A program made the position numbers and the translations under genes. Source: Mycolicibacterium rufum (GTDB lineage Bacteria; Actinomycetota; Actinomycetes; Mycobacteriales; Mycobacteriaceae). Taken from it: a DNA stretch of 64,000 nucleotides. The DNA lies in contig NZ_CP092427.2 in NCBI RefSeq assembly GCF_022374875.2, forward strand, positions 1,736,001 through 1,800,000, in the 5' to 3' direction. Below are positions 1 through 9,931 of this stretch, piece by piece; positions within the stretch are counted from its first letter, which is position 1; each line of letters begins with the position of its first letter. Under the pieces are notes generated by a model. The model was not told where the DNA came from and did not search any database. It was given only the letters and a program-made list of their open reading frames with translations.

Positions 1-16
1 GCGTGGCGTTGAAGTC

Positions 17-1411
17 TCACGTCAGTGGTTTGAATTTCTTCGGCTTGTCGGCGATGGAGTTGGCTTTCACCGTGCCGAGTAGCGCGTAGTGGTACTCGAT
101 TCCTTCTGGCGGTTCGAATGACGGCCCGGCCGGGCCTTGTGGCCACTCCGCATCGCCGGTCACCGTGCGGGCCGGGATCATCCAATAGTTGCCACCCCGG
201 TAGGCGCCTGCGGGGTCAGCGTCCGTGGGGAGCCGGAACTGGACTTCGACCCCGTCTTCGAGCGCGATCCACATGCCCTCCATCAGGGGAAGTGCACCGT
301 CGGCGGCGACGTTGACGCGGTTGGAGTCGTACAGGGTGGGTGACACGTGGTCCCACCGTCGCACCAGCGGATGGAGCTGCGGTCGCGAACCGGTGTCGTC
401 GGTTACCTCTTCGGTCAAGGTGATCGAGCGGTCCTCGTAGTCGATCGCCGCGATCTGATGCAGCGGCGACCACCAACGTGTCTCGGTGAGCGGGTGGTCG
501 TCGGCGATCCGGCTGGCAGCGGCGTCATCGGTGATCTCGACCCAGTCGCCGATCTCGAGTCCGAGCTTGTTGTCGCGGCCGAGCGAGGACAGCACCACCG
601 TGGCGCCCTTGACGGACCGGATCGGCAGCACCACCGAGCCGTTCTCCCGCGACCAGGTGAACGTGGCACCGCGCAAGCCATGGCCGTCGGGTTCGGCGTC
701 GGGGTTCCACGCCGGTCCCCCACTGTGCACCTCGACGCGGTACAACTGGTTCTCCGGTCCGCGGAACTTCGCCTCGGGCGGCAGATGGCAGGGGTCCTTG
801 TCGTAATCCAGCGGGCGCCGCGCCCTCGCGGCGAGAAGTCCTGCCGCCGGGTTGAATTCGGCGACCGCGGCATCGAACTGTTTGGCGCCGTCGGATCCGT
901 CACCGTCGAGCGGCAGCAGTCCCACCTGCCAGACGACCTTCGACCGCGCAGCGGTGTCTGGGCCCGGGTCGCCCAGGGCGATCTCACGGATCGCGGGGTC
1001 CTGCCATGCGGTGATCAGCCGTTCCCACACCCGCAGGTACACGGCGAACGGAACGGTGTCGGGGACCGCGTCGTCGGGGTTGTCCGGGTCGAGGTAGCCG
1101 TCGGGCTGCGTCGTGTACGTCACCTCGTTCTCGTTCTCGATCAGGATTCCGTCGACGTAGGCGCGCCCCGGTGAGATCGTCACGTCGGTGATCGTCGGGC
1201 CTGGTTTGACGGTGGCGATCTGGAAGCCGGCCGCGCCGTCGGGCACTGCGATGTGGCCGAGGAAGTCGGCCATCATGGTGCGCAGCTGGTACCGCAGGAT
1301 CGCGGAGGCCTCGTTGAGGTCTGCGTCCAGCGGCAGCCGGCCCTGCTGGTAGCGCACCGAGGTGAAGTGCCTGGCCCGGTCGAAGGTGTCACGGGTGATG
1401 TCGGCGTGCAT
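17..1411 (-). CDS. DUF6519-type protein of the contractile injection system
   Basis: 464 aa. It is the last gene of the CIS operon that is visible, 10 bp after the preceding stop. The N-terminus (MHADITRDTF, then a VRYQQGRLPLDADLNE stretch at about residues 19-34) matches what I recall of the DUF6519 family found in actinobacterial CIS loci and in phage-like gene sets. The rest is mostly predicted beta structure with no catalytic motif that I recognise. Its position after the baseplate genes suggests a baseplate accessory or exterior decoration protein. That role is inference. There is no signal peptide or membrane segment. Only 16 bases follow the stop, so whether the operon continues to the left cannot be judged. 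Confidence 0.75.
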   Translation of the reverse strand: MHADITRDTFDRARHFTSVRYQQGRLPLDADLNEASAILRYQLRTMMADFLGHIAVPDGAAGFQIATVKPGPTITDVTISPGRAYVDGILIENENEVTYTTQPDGYLDPDNPDDAVPDTVPFAVYLRVWERLITAWQDPAIREIALGDPGPDTAARSKVVWQVGLLPLDGDGSDGAKQFDAAVAEFNPAAGLLAARARRPLDYDKDPCHLPPEAKFRGPENQLYRVEVHSGGPAWNPDAEPDGHGLRGATFTWSRENGSVVLPIRSVKGATVVLSSLGRDNKLGLEIGDWVEITDDAAASRIADDHPLTETRWWSPLHQIAAIDYEDRSITLTEEVTDDTGSRPQLHPLVRRWDHVSPTLYDSNRVNVAADGALPLMEGMWIALEDGVEVQFRLPTDADPAGAYRGGNYWMIPARTVTGDAEWPQGPAGPSFEPPEGIEYHYALLGTVKANSIADKPKKFKPLT

Positions 1412-1421
1412 CGCTGTCCTC

Positions 1422-3548
1422 CTAGGTGGCGATCAGGATGCCGGCGTCGGCTCCTGCGGGTGTGTATTCGTCGAGGCGGGAACGAAGGTTGTCCTCGCGT
1501 TGCGGCTGGAACAGGTCGTGGAATGCGCCCATCTCGGAGCCGTCCTCAGCGCCGCGTCTGATCTCGTCGCGGCACCACAACGCGAGTTGCGCGTATCCGG
1601 GGCGACCGTAGCGGGTGCTGGTGAACCGCGGGATCACGTGTTGCGGGTCTTGGGAATGTGTTGGTTCACAATGAAACTGACCACCGACGCGGGAGTCCGG
1701 CGGCAGATAGCTGAACCGGATGCAGCCCCGCTGTCGGCGTGCGATGCGCACGTCGCCCATCAGGATGGAGTTCTCGACCAGATTCACCCCATGAGTCCGC
1801 ACGGCGCCGAACACGGTCACCCGTCGCGCGGACAGCACCGCGTGGGCGTGCCGGTCATCGGGCGCGGTGAGCGCGGCCAGTCCCCAGCCCGCGGAGTCGA
1901 GGATGGTGTCGGACAGCCACACCTGGTTCGGCTCGTTGTGCACTTCGTCCACGTCGACCAGGATCGTGCCGAGGATGCTGTGCTCCACCTGCAGGCATGC
2001 GGGCGTGTCGATGAGCTCTACGCTGGCTTCCTCGGAATGCTCGGGCTCGCAGTCGCAGTCCAGACTCCACCCGGGGACCAGTGTCGAATGACGGATCACG
2101 ACTGTGCCGACGTGGCCTTGCACGCGAACGCTGCGACCGGTGATGAGCAGCCCGTCGAGCACCACGGTCGGCCGCGCGTCGCTGTCGCACTCGTCCGGTC
2201 CGGTGATGCGCAGCGCGTCGGGCCGGTTGCTGTACCAGTCCAGCAGCCGGATCACCGGGCGCTTGCCCTGCGCGGCGCGCAGCGTGACGCGGTCACCGGC
2301 GTCGAGCTTGATCTCGATCTGTTCCTGATAGGCGCCACTGTCGGTCAGTTCGATCACCACGTCGCTCGGCGCGGGCGATGTGCCGTGTTTGTCGGTCTGC
2401 CACTGCTGGACGGCGGCCATGATGGTCGGGAACTGTGCACTCGGGCCGACGGTGTACTGCGCGACCCGTGGGGTGACCGGCCGCTGGTATTCGCCGCCGC
2501 CGAGGTCGTCGGAGAACCCGTAGTGGTAGGTGACCCAGACGCCGTCGGGTGTGTGCCGGCTGGGGAATGCGATACGGCCGAGCACCGGGTCGACGGCAAC
2601 CTGCCCACGCTGGGGCAAATAACGCCACTCCGAAAGATCGGCTGCGACAATCTGGTTGAGCGGCACCGGGGCGTCGGGACCGCGGTAGACGCATAAACTC
2701 TTGCCGGGCCCGTAATAGCGGGCCAGGTGCTCGGCGAAGCAGCGCCGCCGGATGAATGCGGGGACGTTCGACTCCTCGGCGATGTGCGTCGGCGTCGGTT
2801 CGGGCCGCGGCTTGGTGATCAGAGGTGCGTCGTTGCCGAGGATGCTGAACGTGAAGTGCGCGCGGGCCCGGTCCTCGCAGTACGCGGGAGCATAGGTGAC
2901 CGAGTAGGGACGGAGCCGCCAGACATACAGCCCGACCGCAGGGATATTGAATTTGCCTTGGCCGCGTGACGAGTTGATGCGCCGCACGTCGACGGTGTGC
3001 GCGAGTTCGTCGAACGGTCTCTCCACACGGTCGAGTGCATCGCCGAGACGGATGTCGACCAAGCTTCCGCGATGCAGGCGGCGGGCGTCGGCGCGGGGGT
3101 CGCGTCCGTAGAGCCGGATGGCGGGGGTGACGCACAGCAACCGCCGGAATTCGACGGCCCTGGCCGGCCATCCTGCCACGTCGAGCGCCAGCTCTTCGAG
3201 CAGCGCCAGCGTGCCCTTGCGGCGACGATTGGCCACGGTGTGCGTGACGTCGCGACGAGAAGCCATGGCCGACAACAACTCATGAGCCTCCGGCGAGGCA
3301 GCGGCCAGCGCCTCTTGGCCGCCAGGCAGCAGGTGATAACCCACCAAGTCGCCGAGGTAGGGCGCGACCCAGTCCTGGCAGGTTTCGATGAACCAGTCGT
3401 CGTAGAGCTGTTCGAGGTCGGCATCGATCAGGTCGGCCTGCTCGGTGATCACGGCCAGCAGCGCTCGCAGGGGCCCGCCGATCTCCTCGTCTCGGCGTTG
3501 ATGGACGCGCGGCAACAGGGTGAACAGCCGGTCGTGGGTCTCGGTCAT
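1422..3548 (-). CDS. phage tail protein I-like baseplate protein with C-terminal beta-helix
   Basis: 708 aa. The start was placed at the ATG at 3548 because it overlaps the upstream TGA as ATGA; an in-frame extension to 3686 would run inside the neighbour. Residues about 1-200 (MTETHDRLFTLLPRVHQRRD, then VAPYLGDLVGYHLL) resemble P2 gpI-like tail proteins that link the baseplate to fibres. Residues about 350-620 contain many short repeats rich in V/I/L and D/G (VVLDGLLITGR, VVIRHSTLVPG, LQVEHSILG). This pattern is typical of right-handed parallel beta-helices, as in receptor-binding tail spikes. The C-terminus (DLFQPQREDNLRSRLDEY) is a separate short domain. The likely role is a baseplate arm carrying a host- or surface-contacting helix. 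The family is reasonably sure, the binding function is inferred. Confidence 0.75.
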   Translation of the reverse strand: MTETHDRLFTLLPRVHQRRDEEIGGPLRALLAVITEQADLIDADLEQLYDDWFIETCQDWVAPYLGDLVGYHLLPGGQEALAAASPEAHELLSAMASRRDVTHTVANRRRKGTLALLEELALDVAGWPARAVEFRRLLCVTPAIRLYGRDPRADARRLHRGSLVDIRLGDALDRVERPFDELAHTVDVRRINSSRGQGKFNIPAVGLYVWRLRPYSVTYAPAYCEDRARAHFTFSILGNDAPLITKPRPEPTPTHIAEESNVPAFIRRRCFAEHLARYYGPGKSLCVYRGPDAPVPLNQIVAADLSEWRYLPQRGQVAVDPVLGRIAFPSRHTPDGVWVTYHYGFSDDLGGGEYQRPVTPRVAQYTVGPSAQFPTIMAAVQQWQTDKHGTSPAPSDVVIELTDSGAYQEQIEIKLDAGDRVTLRAAQGKRPVIRLLDWYSNRPDALRITGPDECDSDARPTVVLDGLLITGRSVRVQGHVGTVVIRHSTLVPGWSLDCDCEPEHSEEASVELIDTPACLQVEHSILGTILVDVDEVHNEPNQVWLSDTILDSAGWGLAALTAPDDRHAHAVLSARRVTVFGAVRTHGVNLVENSILMGDVRIARRQRGCIRFSYLPPDSRVGGQFHCEPTHSQDPQHVIPRFTSTRYGRPGYAQLALWCRDEIRRGAEDGSEMGAFHDLFQPQREDNLRSRLDEYTPAGADAGILIAT

Positions 3549-6500
3549 GGGATCCTCCGCAGCATCAGGGCCTCCGGGACGTCGGGCGACAGCACGACGA
3601 TCTGGGCGGGCCGGATCCCGCGGAAGATCGTGATCGGGGTGTACGCCTGGATCGGCGCATTGGCCAGGGTGGGGTTGAGCCGGCACAGTTCCTCGACCGT
3701 CAGGCCGGTGTGCAGCGCGGCCTCTGTGAGCGTCAGGGGCTCATCCCATGAGAAGACCTGACCTGGCTCGTATTTGGCAGGTTCGGCACGGACCACCCGA
3801 TCGGGGCCGCTGAGTTGGTTGGCGAGAGAAAGCAGTTCGAGTGGGGTGACGGAGGCAGGCACTCCGTGGAAGATGTCGATGTCGATATAGTCGACTCCGG
3901 GGACGGCCTGCGCGGCGGCGAACGCCTCGCTGAGGTAGGCGTCCTGCGCCAGGTCGCGGCGTGCGAAGGAGTAGGTGCCCGACAGGGCCGCCCGCACTGC
4001 GGGTTCGACGACGTCCCAGTTGTGGTCGGGCTTGACCTTGACACCCGCGCGCATCACGAGCAGCACCATGTCGCGCACGTCGACCCGGACGGTGACACCC
4101 GGGTCGCCGAACTCGGCGAGCGAGTCTTTCAGCGCGGTCAGCAGTCCCGAACCGGCATCGACAGGCGCGTCGCCGATGCTGGCGACAGTCACATGCACGA
4201 CATGTTGCCCGCCGTCGAAGAGCCTGCGAGCGCTGGCTTTTGCGATGCCCGCCCTGGCGCGGGTGTAGTCCTGGTAGTCACGCACCGACAGCAGCCGGTC
4301 GAGGGCGAGCATGCGCAGCGGCGTTACTGTGCGGGCATCGTCGGGGGTGTCGCCGTCTGTTCCGCCGGTGGCGGCGATGGGGTTGGTGACGGCGCTGACG
4401 CCGAGCGGTTGGCCGGCCAGCTGCGAGATCTGGCCCGCGATCGCGTTCCCGCCGCGGCCGGCGCCGACGCGCAGCGTCGCGGCGATGTTCTGGCTGCCGG
4501 TCGGGGGTCGGGCGCCGTGAACGCCGTCACCGAAGCCGATGTCGACGGACTTGTCGGCGGCGACGTCGGGCCGGTAGACGTGGTCGGTCGCCGCACTGGT
4601 CGCCAGGATCTCCGTGGGCCGCCACCGGACGCCTGAAACACTCACCCACAGTTCGTCGTCGAAGCCGGCGGGACTGGTCGCCGGCAGCGCGGTGAGGGGG
4701 TTGTCCTGGTTGACTTGGCGAATTCGGAATGACTGGTTGGGTTGGCCGGCATCCCCGTTGCCGAGGATCTCCGTGCGCGTTTCGCCTTGGGTGGCGGCAA
4801 CGACGTTGCCGTAGACGGTGACGCTGTCGCGGCGGTAGCGGTAGGCCAGCTCGCCGGTCAGTGTCAGGATGGTGCGGACCGAGGATGCCGCCTCGTCGGG
4901 ATCGACCCATTGGCGCACCCCGGCGACCATGGTGAGCTCGGCGGCTCGGATGCCACTGGTGTAGGGGACGTCGGTGCGTTCACCACTGACGATGACCCAG
5001 CGGCCGGGTGTCAGCCCGTCGTAGACGCGGCCCAGCTCGATGGTGTCGCCCGCGATGTCGTCGGTGATGAGATCGCCTACCGGCGTGAGGGATTCACCCT
5101 GGGCGTAGAGGGCGGATCCTTCGCCGGCGACGATCTTGGCGTCGAGAGTCAGTTCGGTGAACGGCACGTTGATCGGGCTTGCGGCCGCCGGAGCCACGTT
5201 GCGCGACGACTGGTTGACCGACTCGACCCGGCGCACCAGGTTCTTCGCGCCGACGACAACCCAGCTGCCCTTCTGGATGCCGTCGTAGACGGTGTCCAAT
5301 CGGACCGTATTCGTATCCGACCCTTCGGCGAGTGTCGCCTTGGTCCGCAGCACCTGCATGTCACTCAGTGCGGTTGGCGGGGTGAGCTGTTCGTTGTCCC
5401 ACGCCTGGTGCAGGGTCGGGGCGACCCGTGGATCGGCGGCGGCGAGCAGTTTGGCGTGGACGTCGGAGTCGGGCCGGAACAACGCCGCGGTCCCGGGGTC
5501 GATGTCACGCGCGTTGCGTGGAGCCCGAGACGGTGGGCGCCGCAGCCACGGCAGCATCGGGGTGAGTGCCACCAACGCCGCACCGTCATCGCAGTCCACG
5601 TTGTCGTAGATCGGGACGTGTCCCTCGCCGTCCGACGGGCAGAGGATGTCGTGGGCACGCCAGCGCAGCGCCTGGAGATCACCCGCCCGTCGTCCCAGGG
5701 CGGTTTCGGCGATTCGAACCGCATGCCGTGCCGCGCCGAGCATCGGGTCGGCATAGGTTCTGTACCACGCCACCACCGCCGGTGATTCGTGCACCGACGC
5801 CAGCGCGGCGGCTACGAGGAGGTGCTCGACCACCTGAGGCAGCGAGACCCCCGACCCTGCCCCGAGAACGTTGCGCAAGACGTCTTCGGCGGTGAGCGAC
5901 GGGCCATCGGCCAGCCGCTTGGACAGCGGTTCGAGGTAGGTGCTGAGGACGGTCTTCACAGATGCGGCACCGGCCGGGTGGTTTATCGCGTCGTTGGTAG
6001 TGCGCGCCAGAGCGAGCAGCGCCGTGCTCAATGGGGTTCGCGTCGATATCAGGGAGACGGCGGTGGTGTTCGCCTGGAAGTCGGGCTTGGACGCGCTGGC
6101 GATGCGCACCGCAGTGCCGAGGCGGGGGTCGAACCCGTCGGCCAGGGCGGCGGGGGGCGGTGCCGGGTCGAACAGGAAGAGCAGTCTGTCACCGGCTTTG
6201 AGGTTCGCGGCGGTGCCCGCGATGCGCAATTCGGGTATGTCGTTGACGTCGTCGGGTTCCTCACTGAGCTTCTGCCCGTAGTACGCGATCGATGGCGGCC
6301 CGGACATGATCGGCGCCAGGTTGTTCCATTCCTCGCGGGCGTGCAGGTCGTCCGATGTCTCGAACGTCGCCGGCAATTCGTTCTGCCGCGGCACGCTCTT
6401 GGCGCCCGCGCCGGCCGGTATCAGCGTCTTGGCGCCGGGGTCCAGCGTGTAGGCGAGGTACGTGTCGGCACCCAGCGCGGGGCGGGTGCGGTAGCCGACG

Positions 6501-6820
6501 AGCCGGCCGAGTTGGTTCAGCGAGCGTGGTTCGGTGGCGGTGCGCAGGTAGCCTTCGTTGGCGATGCGCTCCTGGTAGAAGGTCAGGATGTCGCCGAGGA
6601 TCGCGAAGCAGTCGAGCAGAGCGATGCTCGGATCGTCGGAATCGCGTGTCAGCAGACGGTTGAGCTCCTTCTGGGAGGACAACCGGGCCTGCATCGATTC
6701 GCGGAAGCTGCCGTGCGTCCCGATGCGGTACGCGATCGCGTCTCGTTGTGGCGGGTTGTACGTGTCGGTGGGGGTCGTGGCGTGCACCCCGTCGCAGCAT
6801 CCGCATGTGCAGCAGCTCAT
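3545..6820 (-). CDS. putative baseplate assembly protein (J/gp6-type), 1091 aa
   Basis: Large baseplate wedge protein, equivalent in place to Afp11/Afp12-type genes. The N-terminal third (DDPSIALLDCFAILGDILTF, YQERIANEGYLRTATE, LGRLVGYRTRPALGADTYLA) is the hallmark of putative baseplate assembly proteins that share the gpJ fold. The region about residues 760-960 (GFGDGVHGARPPTG and onward) is the conserved wedge core. The last about 80 residues (EALHTGLTVEELCRLNPTL-like segment) look like a LysM-type module. The N-terminus has an unusual cysteine cluster, CCTCGCC at residues 3-9, that could bind metal. It is coupled to both neighbours by 4-bp ATGA overlaps. No signal peptide is present. Confidence 0.85.
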   Translation of the reverse strand: MSCCTCGCCDGVHATTPTDTYNPPQRDAIAYRIGTHGSFRESMQARLSSQKELNRLLTRDSDDPSIALLDCFAILGDILTFYQERIANEGYLRTATEPRSLNQLGRLVGYRTRPALGADTYLAYTLDPGAKTLIPAGAGAKSVPRQNELPATFETSDDLHAREEWNNLAPIMSGPPSIAYYGQKLSEEPDDVNDIPELRIAGTAANLKAGDRLLFLFDPAPPPAALADGFDPRLGTAVRIASASKPDFQANTTAVSLISTRTPLSTALLALARTTNDAINHPAGAASVKTVLSTYLEPLSKRLADGPSLTAEDVLRNVLGAGSGVSLPQVVEHLLVAAALASVHESPAVVAWYRTYADPMLGAARHAVRIAETALGRRAGDLQALRWRAHDILCPSDGEGHVPIYDNVDCDDGAALVALTPMLPWLRRPPSRAPRNARDIDPGTAALFRPDSDVHAKLLAAADPRVAPTLHQAWDNEQLTPPTALSDMQVLRTKATLAEGSDTNTVRLDTVYDGIQKGSWVVVGAKNLVRRVESVNQSSRNVAPAAASPINVPFTELTLDAKIVAGEGSALYAQGESLTPVGDLITDDIAGDTIELGRVYDGLTPGRWVIVSGERTDVPYTSGIRAAELTMVAGVRQWVDPDEAASSVRTILTLTGELAYRYRRDSVTVYGNVVAATQGETRTEILGNGDAGQPNQSFRIRQVNQDNPLTALPATSPAGFDDELWVSVSGVRWRPTEILATSAATDHVYRPDVAADKSVDIGFGDGVHGARPPTGSQNIAATLRVGAGRGGNAIAGQISQLAGQPLGVSAVTNPIAATGGTDGDTPDDARTVTPLRMLALDRLLSVRDYQDYTRARAGIAKASARRLFDGGQHVVHVTVASIGDAPVDAGSGLLTALKDSLAEFGDPGVTVRVDVRDMVLLVMRAGVKVKPDHNWDVVEPAVRAALSGTYSFARRDLAQDAYLSEAFAAAQAVPGVDYIDIDIFHGVPASVTPLELLSLANQLSGPDRVVRAEPAKYEPGQVFSWDEPLTLTEAALHTGLTVEELCRLNPTLANAPIQAYTPITIFRGIRPAQIVVLSPDVPEALMLRRIP

Positions 6821-9570
6821 CGTCCACCTACCAGGGTGAGGTCGAGGCGCCCGTTCTCCGGCCGGGCCGGATCACTGTCGAGTTGAGCGACCTCCAGCGG
6901 TTTGATCGCCAGGACGCCGGTGTCGAGTGCGTCGCCGGGGGGCCCGAAAAGGCGTTCCAGCCTGGTGACGTCGACGCTGAGCACGCCGGGCACCGACGCC
7001 GCGGCCGCGACGATCGAGCTGACCCGGACGGGTGTGCCGAAGGTGAGGCGGTCGGCGTTGAAGTAGCCGTCGCGGCCCGCGCCGAGGGTGCGCATCAACG
7101 CCGCGCGGACATGGCCCGCGATGTGCTCGGGTTTGACCTGGACGCACAGCGCCAGGTCGAGTGGCACGAGCACTGCACTGGACACCGAAAGGTCATGGCC
7201 GATCTTGCGGTAGCGGTGCATCGAGCTCCGCACATCGTCCAGCAGCCAGTCGGGGGCGACCGGCGCACCGAGTGCGTCGATGGCGATCTGGGCCTCGTAC
7301 CAGCTGCCGGTCCAGGCGAGGTTCGCCGTGGCCCGCTGCAACCCGGGTTGGCGAGCGGCGAGGTCGGCGTAGTCGCCGGCGGTGATGGCGCGCAGCTGCC
7401 GCAGCCTCGCCTCGTGCGGAGCCTGGATTCGGGCTGCGGCAACATCTTCCGGGTCCACGCCTCCTGCACCGGGCAGCGGGTTTCGCACTCTGCTGATCGT
7501 CGCGCCGTGGGTGTCGGCGATGATGATCTTGTCGATGGCCTCGGCGCCGACGTTTCCGGCGGTGCCGTTGCCGACCCGGTAGCGCGCCACCGAGTGGTCT
7601 TGCGCTGTCCCGTCGAGCAGCTCGAATTGCGCGCCGTTGCGCCCGTCGCCGAATCGCAGATGCACGCGGCCGTCGTCGTCGGTCTCTCCGACGAAGTGGC
7701 GGTCATCGGGACCGCTGTCGAGCAGATCGCGTCGAGCGTGCCAGGTTTCGTTGAATCGGTCGATCACGGTGACCGCGGGCAGCGCGTCGCGTGGGTCGGT
7801 GTCGGTTGCGATCGCGGCGGGGCCAAAGAATCGCGGATCGGCCGGATCGGCTTCGGCGGCGTCGACGCCCCAGCTCTGCGCCACTTCCCAGCCCTCCTCG
7901 TCGGCGGTCAGGACGCATCCACTGCGGGCCTGTCCGATCAGCTCTTCGAGGCGTTCGAGTTTGGCGATCAGCAGCTCGTCGAAGCGCCGCAGCAAGGTAC
8001 GGAGCGCACGGTGAGGGTGCTGCGCCAGCCGCACTTTGGTCAGTGTGGGTTCGCCGAACAACACGGTCAGATACTCGGTGTCGCTCTTCTCCAGCGGTTC
8101 TTCCGGCATCTTGCGGTACAGGGTGCGCACGTGTTCTCGCGCCCGCGCAGGGAGGTCTCGTAGCCAGTCCGCCTGGGCGCGGGTGGTGACGCCGAGGGAC
8201 GGGAAGGGGACGCTGTTGGTGACCGGAAGCCGGCTGATCGCCGGCTGGAATCGCTTGGGGATCGGCGGATAGCGAGTGGTACGCGGTGGTGCGGTCGTGT
8301 CGTGGCAGCCGAAGCAGACCGGCTCCGGGCATCCCGGGTCGACGGGGTCGGCCACGGGCACCTCCAGCGGTTCGTCGGGAACGCCGCCGCCGTGTTCGAC
8401 CAGGACCACATTGCCGCGGCCAACGCCGACGACGAGATCGGTGCACTCACGCCCGCCGCGGCTGTTGACGCACAGCGGGAATCGCAGCGCGTCGTCGCGC
8501 GCCCAGGTCACCTCGAGTACAGGCTGCTCGCGCAGAGGGTCGACGGCCGGTGTGACCGACGTCAATCGCACCGCCTGCCGATGGGTGATGTCGCGGTCGG
8601 CTTCGTTTCCGGTTTTCGGGCCGATGATCTCTTCGAGGATCAGCACGTCGCCGGGCCTCAGCTGCAGCACCCGGTCTTTGCCTGGTTCGCCGTCGACGAG
8701 TGTTGCCGCGGTCGTGCCGATCGGCAGACAGCAATCGTGGTCCTCCCACGTCCACAGGTCGACCCTGTTGTGGCCGGCGCGCAGTGAAAGGTCCTGGTAG
8801 ACCAGCGGTTCGAAGATCTGCGTGCCGCTGGCGAACTGCACCGTTCCAGCTTTGAGCTCGACGTCGCCGGAGACTTCGACGCAGACCCACGCGCGGGCCG
8901 CGCAGCCGTCGTGCAGCGTGTAGTCCACCAGCCGGGTGTGGCGGCGCACCGAGGTCCGCAGCCGCGCGGTCTCGAGGTACGCCTCGGTCGCGACCGCGTC
9001 CTGCTGGTAGCTGAGCCGATCGCCTTCATACGCGAGCAGCTCGACCAGGGTGATGCCGATATCGGGGATGTGGCGTTCGGTCCACTGAGGCATCGTCAGG
9101 CTCAGCCGGTCCAGCATCAGTTGCCGGAAGCTGGCGTAATCTTTGGCCAGGTAGTCGATCTCGACCGGTGGGAAAGACTCGTCGGGGCAGTCACATTGCG
9201 GTGCGCAGTCGATATCGTCGCACCCGGTGACGAAGGTGAAATCGAGGCAGCGATAACGCGGGTCGAACCCTTCGACGTCGACGACGCACAGCCGGTAGGT
9301 GGACAGGTCGCCGGCGCGGTCGACAGTCACGCGAACACAGTGCTCGAGTTCCGGATCCTTGCTCGGGCAGGGCGCCACCGACGTCACTTCGATGCCGGTG
9401 ATTCGCCGGCCACCTTCGATGCGAAAGTTGGCTGGGCGCAGGCCGCCGGGCACATCGCCGAAGAAGACCACCGAGAGCTCGGTGCGGTCGGAGCCGACGC
9501 TCACCGCGTCGATACCGTTGTACCCCCTGTCGCGTGCCATGTTGCGGCGCCGCTCGTCGGTACATGTCAT
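6817..9570 (-). CDS. putative baseplate assembly protein (J/gp6-type), 917 aa
   Basis: Second large wedge protein, paralogous in design to the gene just downstream. The start at 9570 was chosen because that ATG overlaps the gp25 gene's stop. After a divergent N-terminal domain of about 120 residues comes the conserved block EIDYLAKDYASFRQLMLDRL, then DIGITLVELLAYEGDRLSYQ and AYLETARLRTSVRRHTRLVD. A late block (RFGDGRNGAQ) is shared with J-type baseplate proteins. Cysteines cluster at about residues 110-125 (CDDIDCAPQCDCPDE) and in the middle (CPEPVCFGCHD), which suggests metal-stabilised loops. Together with the 1091-aa gene it should form the wedge of the CIS baseplate. The annotation of family is firm, the division of labour is not. 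Confidence 0.85.
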   Translation of the reverse strand: MTCTDERRRNMARDRGYNGIDAVSVGSDRTELSVVFFGDVPGGLRPANFRIEGGRRITGIEVTSVAPCPSKDPELEHCVRVTVDRAGDLSTYRLCVVDVEGFDPRYRCLDFTFVTGCDDIDCAPQCDCPDESFPPVEIDYLAKDYASFRQLMLDRLSLTMPQWTERHIPDIGITLVELLAYEGDRLSYQQDAVATEAYLETARLRTSVRRHTRLVDYTLHDGCAARAWVCVEVSGDVELKAGTVQFASGTQIFEPLVYQDLSLRAGHNRVDLWTWEDHDCCLPIGTTAATLVDGEPGKDRVLQLRPGDVLILEEIIGPKTGNEADRDITHRQAVRLTSVTPAVDPLREQPVLEVTWARDDALRFPLCVNSRGGRECTDLVVGVGRGNVVLVEHGGGVPDEPLEVPVADPVDPGCPEPVCFGCHDTTAPPRTTRYPPIPKRFQPAISRLPVTNSVPFPSLGVTTRAQADWLRDLPARAREHVRTLYRKMPEEPLEKSDTEYLTVLFGEPTLTKVRLAQHPHRALRTLLRRFDELLIAKLERLEELIGQARSGCVLTADEEGWEVAQSWGVDAAEADPADPRFFGPAAIATDTDPRDALPAVTVIDRFNETWHARRDLLDSGPDDRHFVGETDDDGRVHLRFGDGRNGAQFELLDGTAQDHSVARYRVGNGTAGNVGAEAIDKIIIADTHGATISRVRNPLPGAGGVDPEDVAAARIQAPHEARLRQLRAITAGDYADLAARQPGLQRATANLAWTGSWYEAQIAIDALGAPVAPDWLLDDVRSSMHRYRKIGHDLSVSSAVLVPLDLALCVQVKPEHIAGHVRAALMRTLGAGRDGYFNADRLTFGTPVRVSSIVAAAASVPGVLSVDVTRLERLFGPPGDALDTGVLAIKPLEVAQLDSDPARPENGRLDLTLVGGR

Positions 9571-9926
9571 GCCGGACTCCCCTCGATGGACGTCTGCATC
9601 TGTTCGCCGGTGGCCAGCAGCGTGTATCTCACGACGATGCGCAACGTGGCGTCCTCGGTGGTGACGGTGAGTTCCTCGACGGTGATCACGTCGCCGAGCC
9701 ACCGCGTCAGCGCCCCTTCGGCGGAAACCTGCAGTGCCGCTGCCAGTTCCGGGCTGTTGGGTTCGAAGACCAGATCGAGCAGTCCGCACCCGAAATCGGG
9801 GCGGTTCACCCGCTCGCCAGGCCGGGTGAACAAGAGCTGCTCGATCATGTCCCGGACATGGTCGGGGTAGGTGGTGTCGGCGGTGCGGCCGGTAGTACCG
9901 ACGTGGTAGGGGAAGTCGATGTTCAT
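9567..9926 (-). CDS. gp25/GPW-like baseplate wedge protein
   Basis: 119 aa, start at the ATG at 9926 immediately after the PAAR-like gene. The motif block RPGERVNRPDFGCGLLDLVF at about residues 36-55 is the signature of gp25-like proteins (T4 gp25, Afp9). These act as the core wedge component contacting the sheath, with a conserved EPR-like loop. The C-terminal half (ITVEELTVTTEDATLRIVVRY) is the expected mixed beta sheet. Its length is normal for the family. The ATGA overlap with the 917-aa baseplate gene suggests translational coupling of the wedge components. High confidence in assignment. Confidence 0.92.
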   Translation of the reverse strand: MNIDFPYHVGTTGRTADTTYPDHVRDMIEQLLFTRPGERVNRPDFGCGLLDLVFEPNSPELAAALQVSAEGALTRWLGDVITVEELTVTTEDATLRIVVRYTLLATGEQMQTSIEGSPA

Positions 9927-9931
9927 GACGG

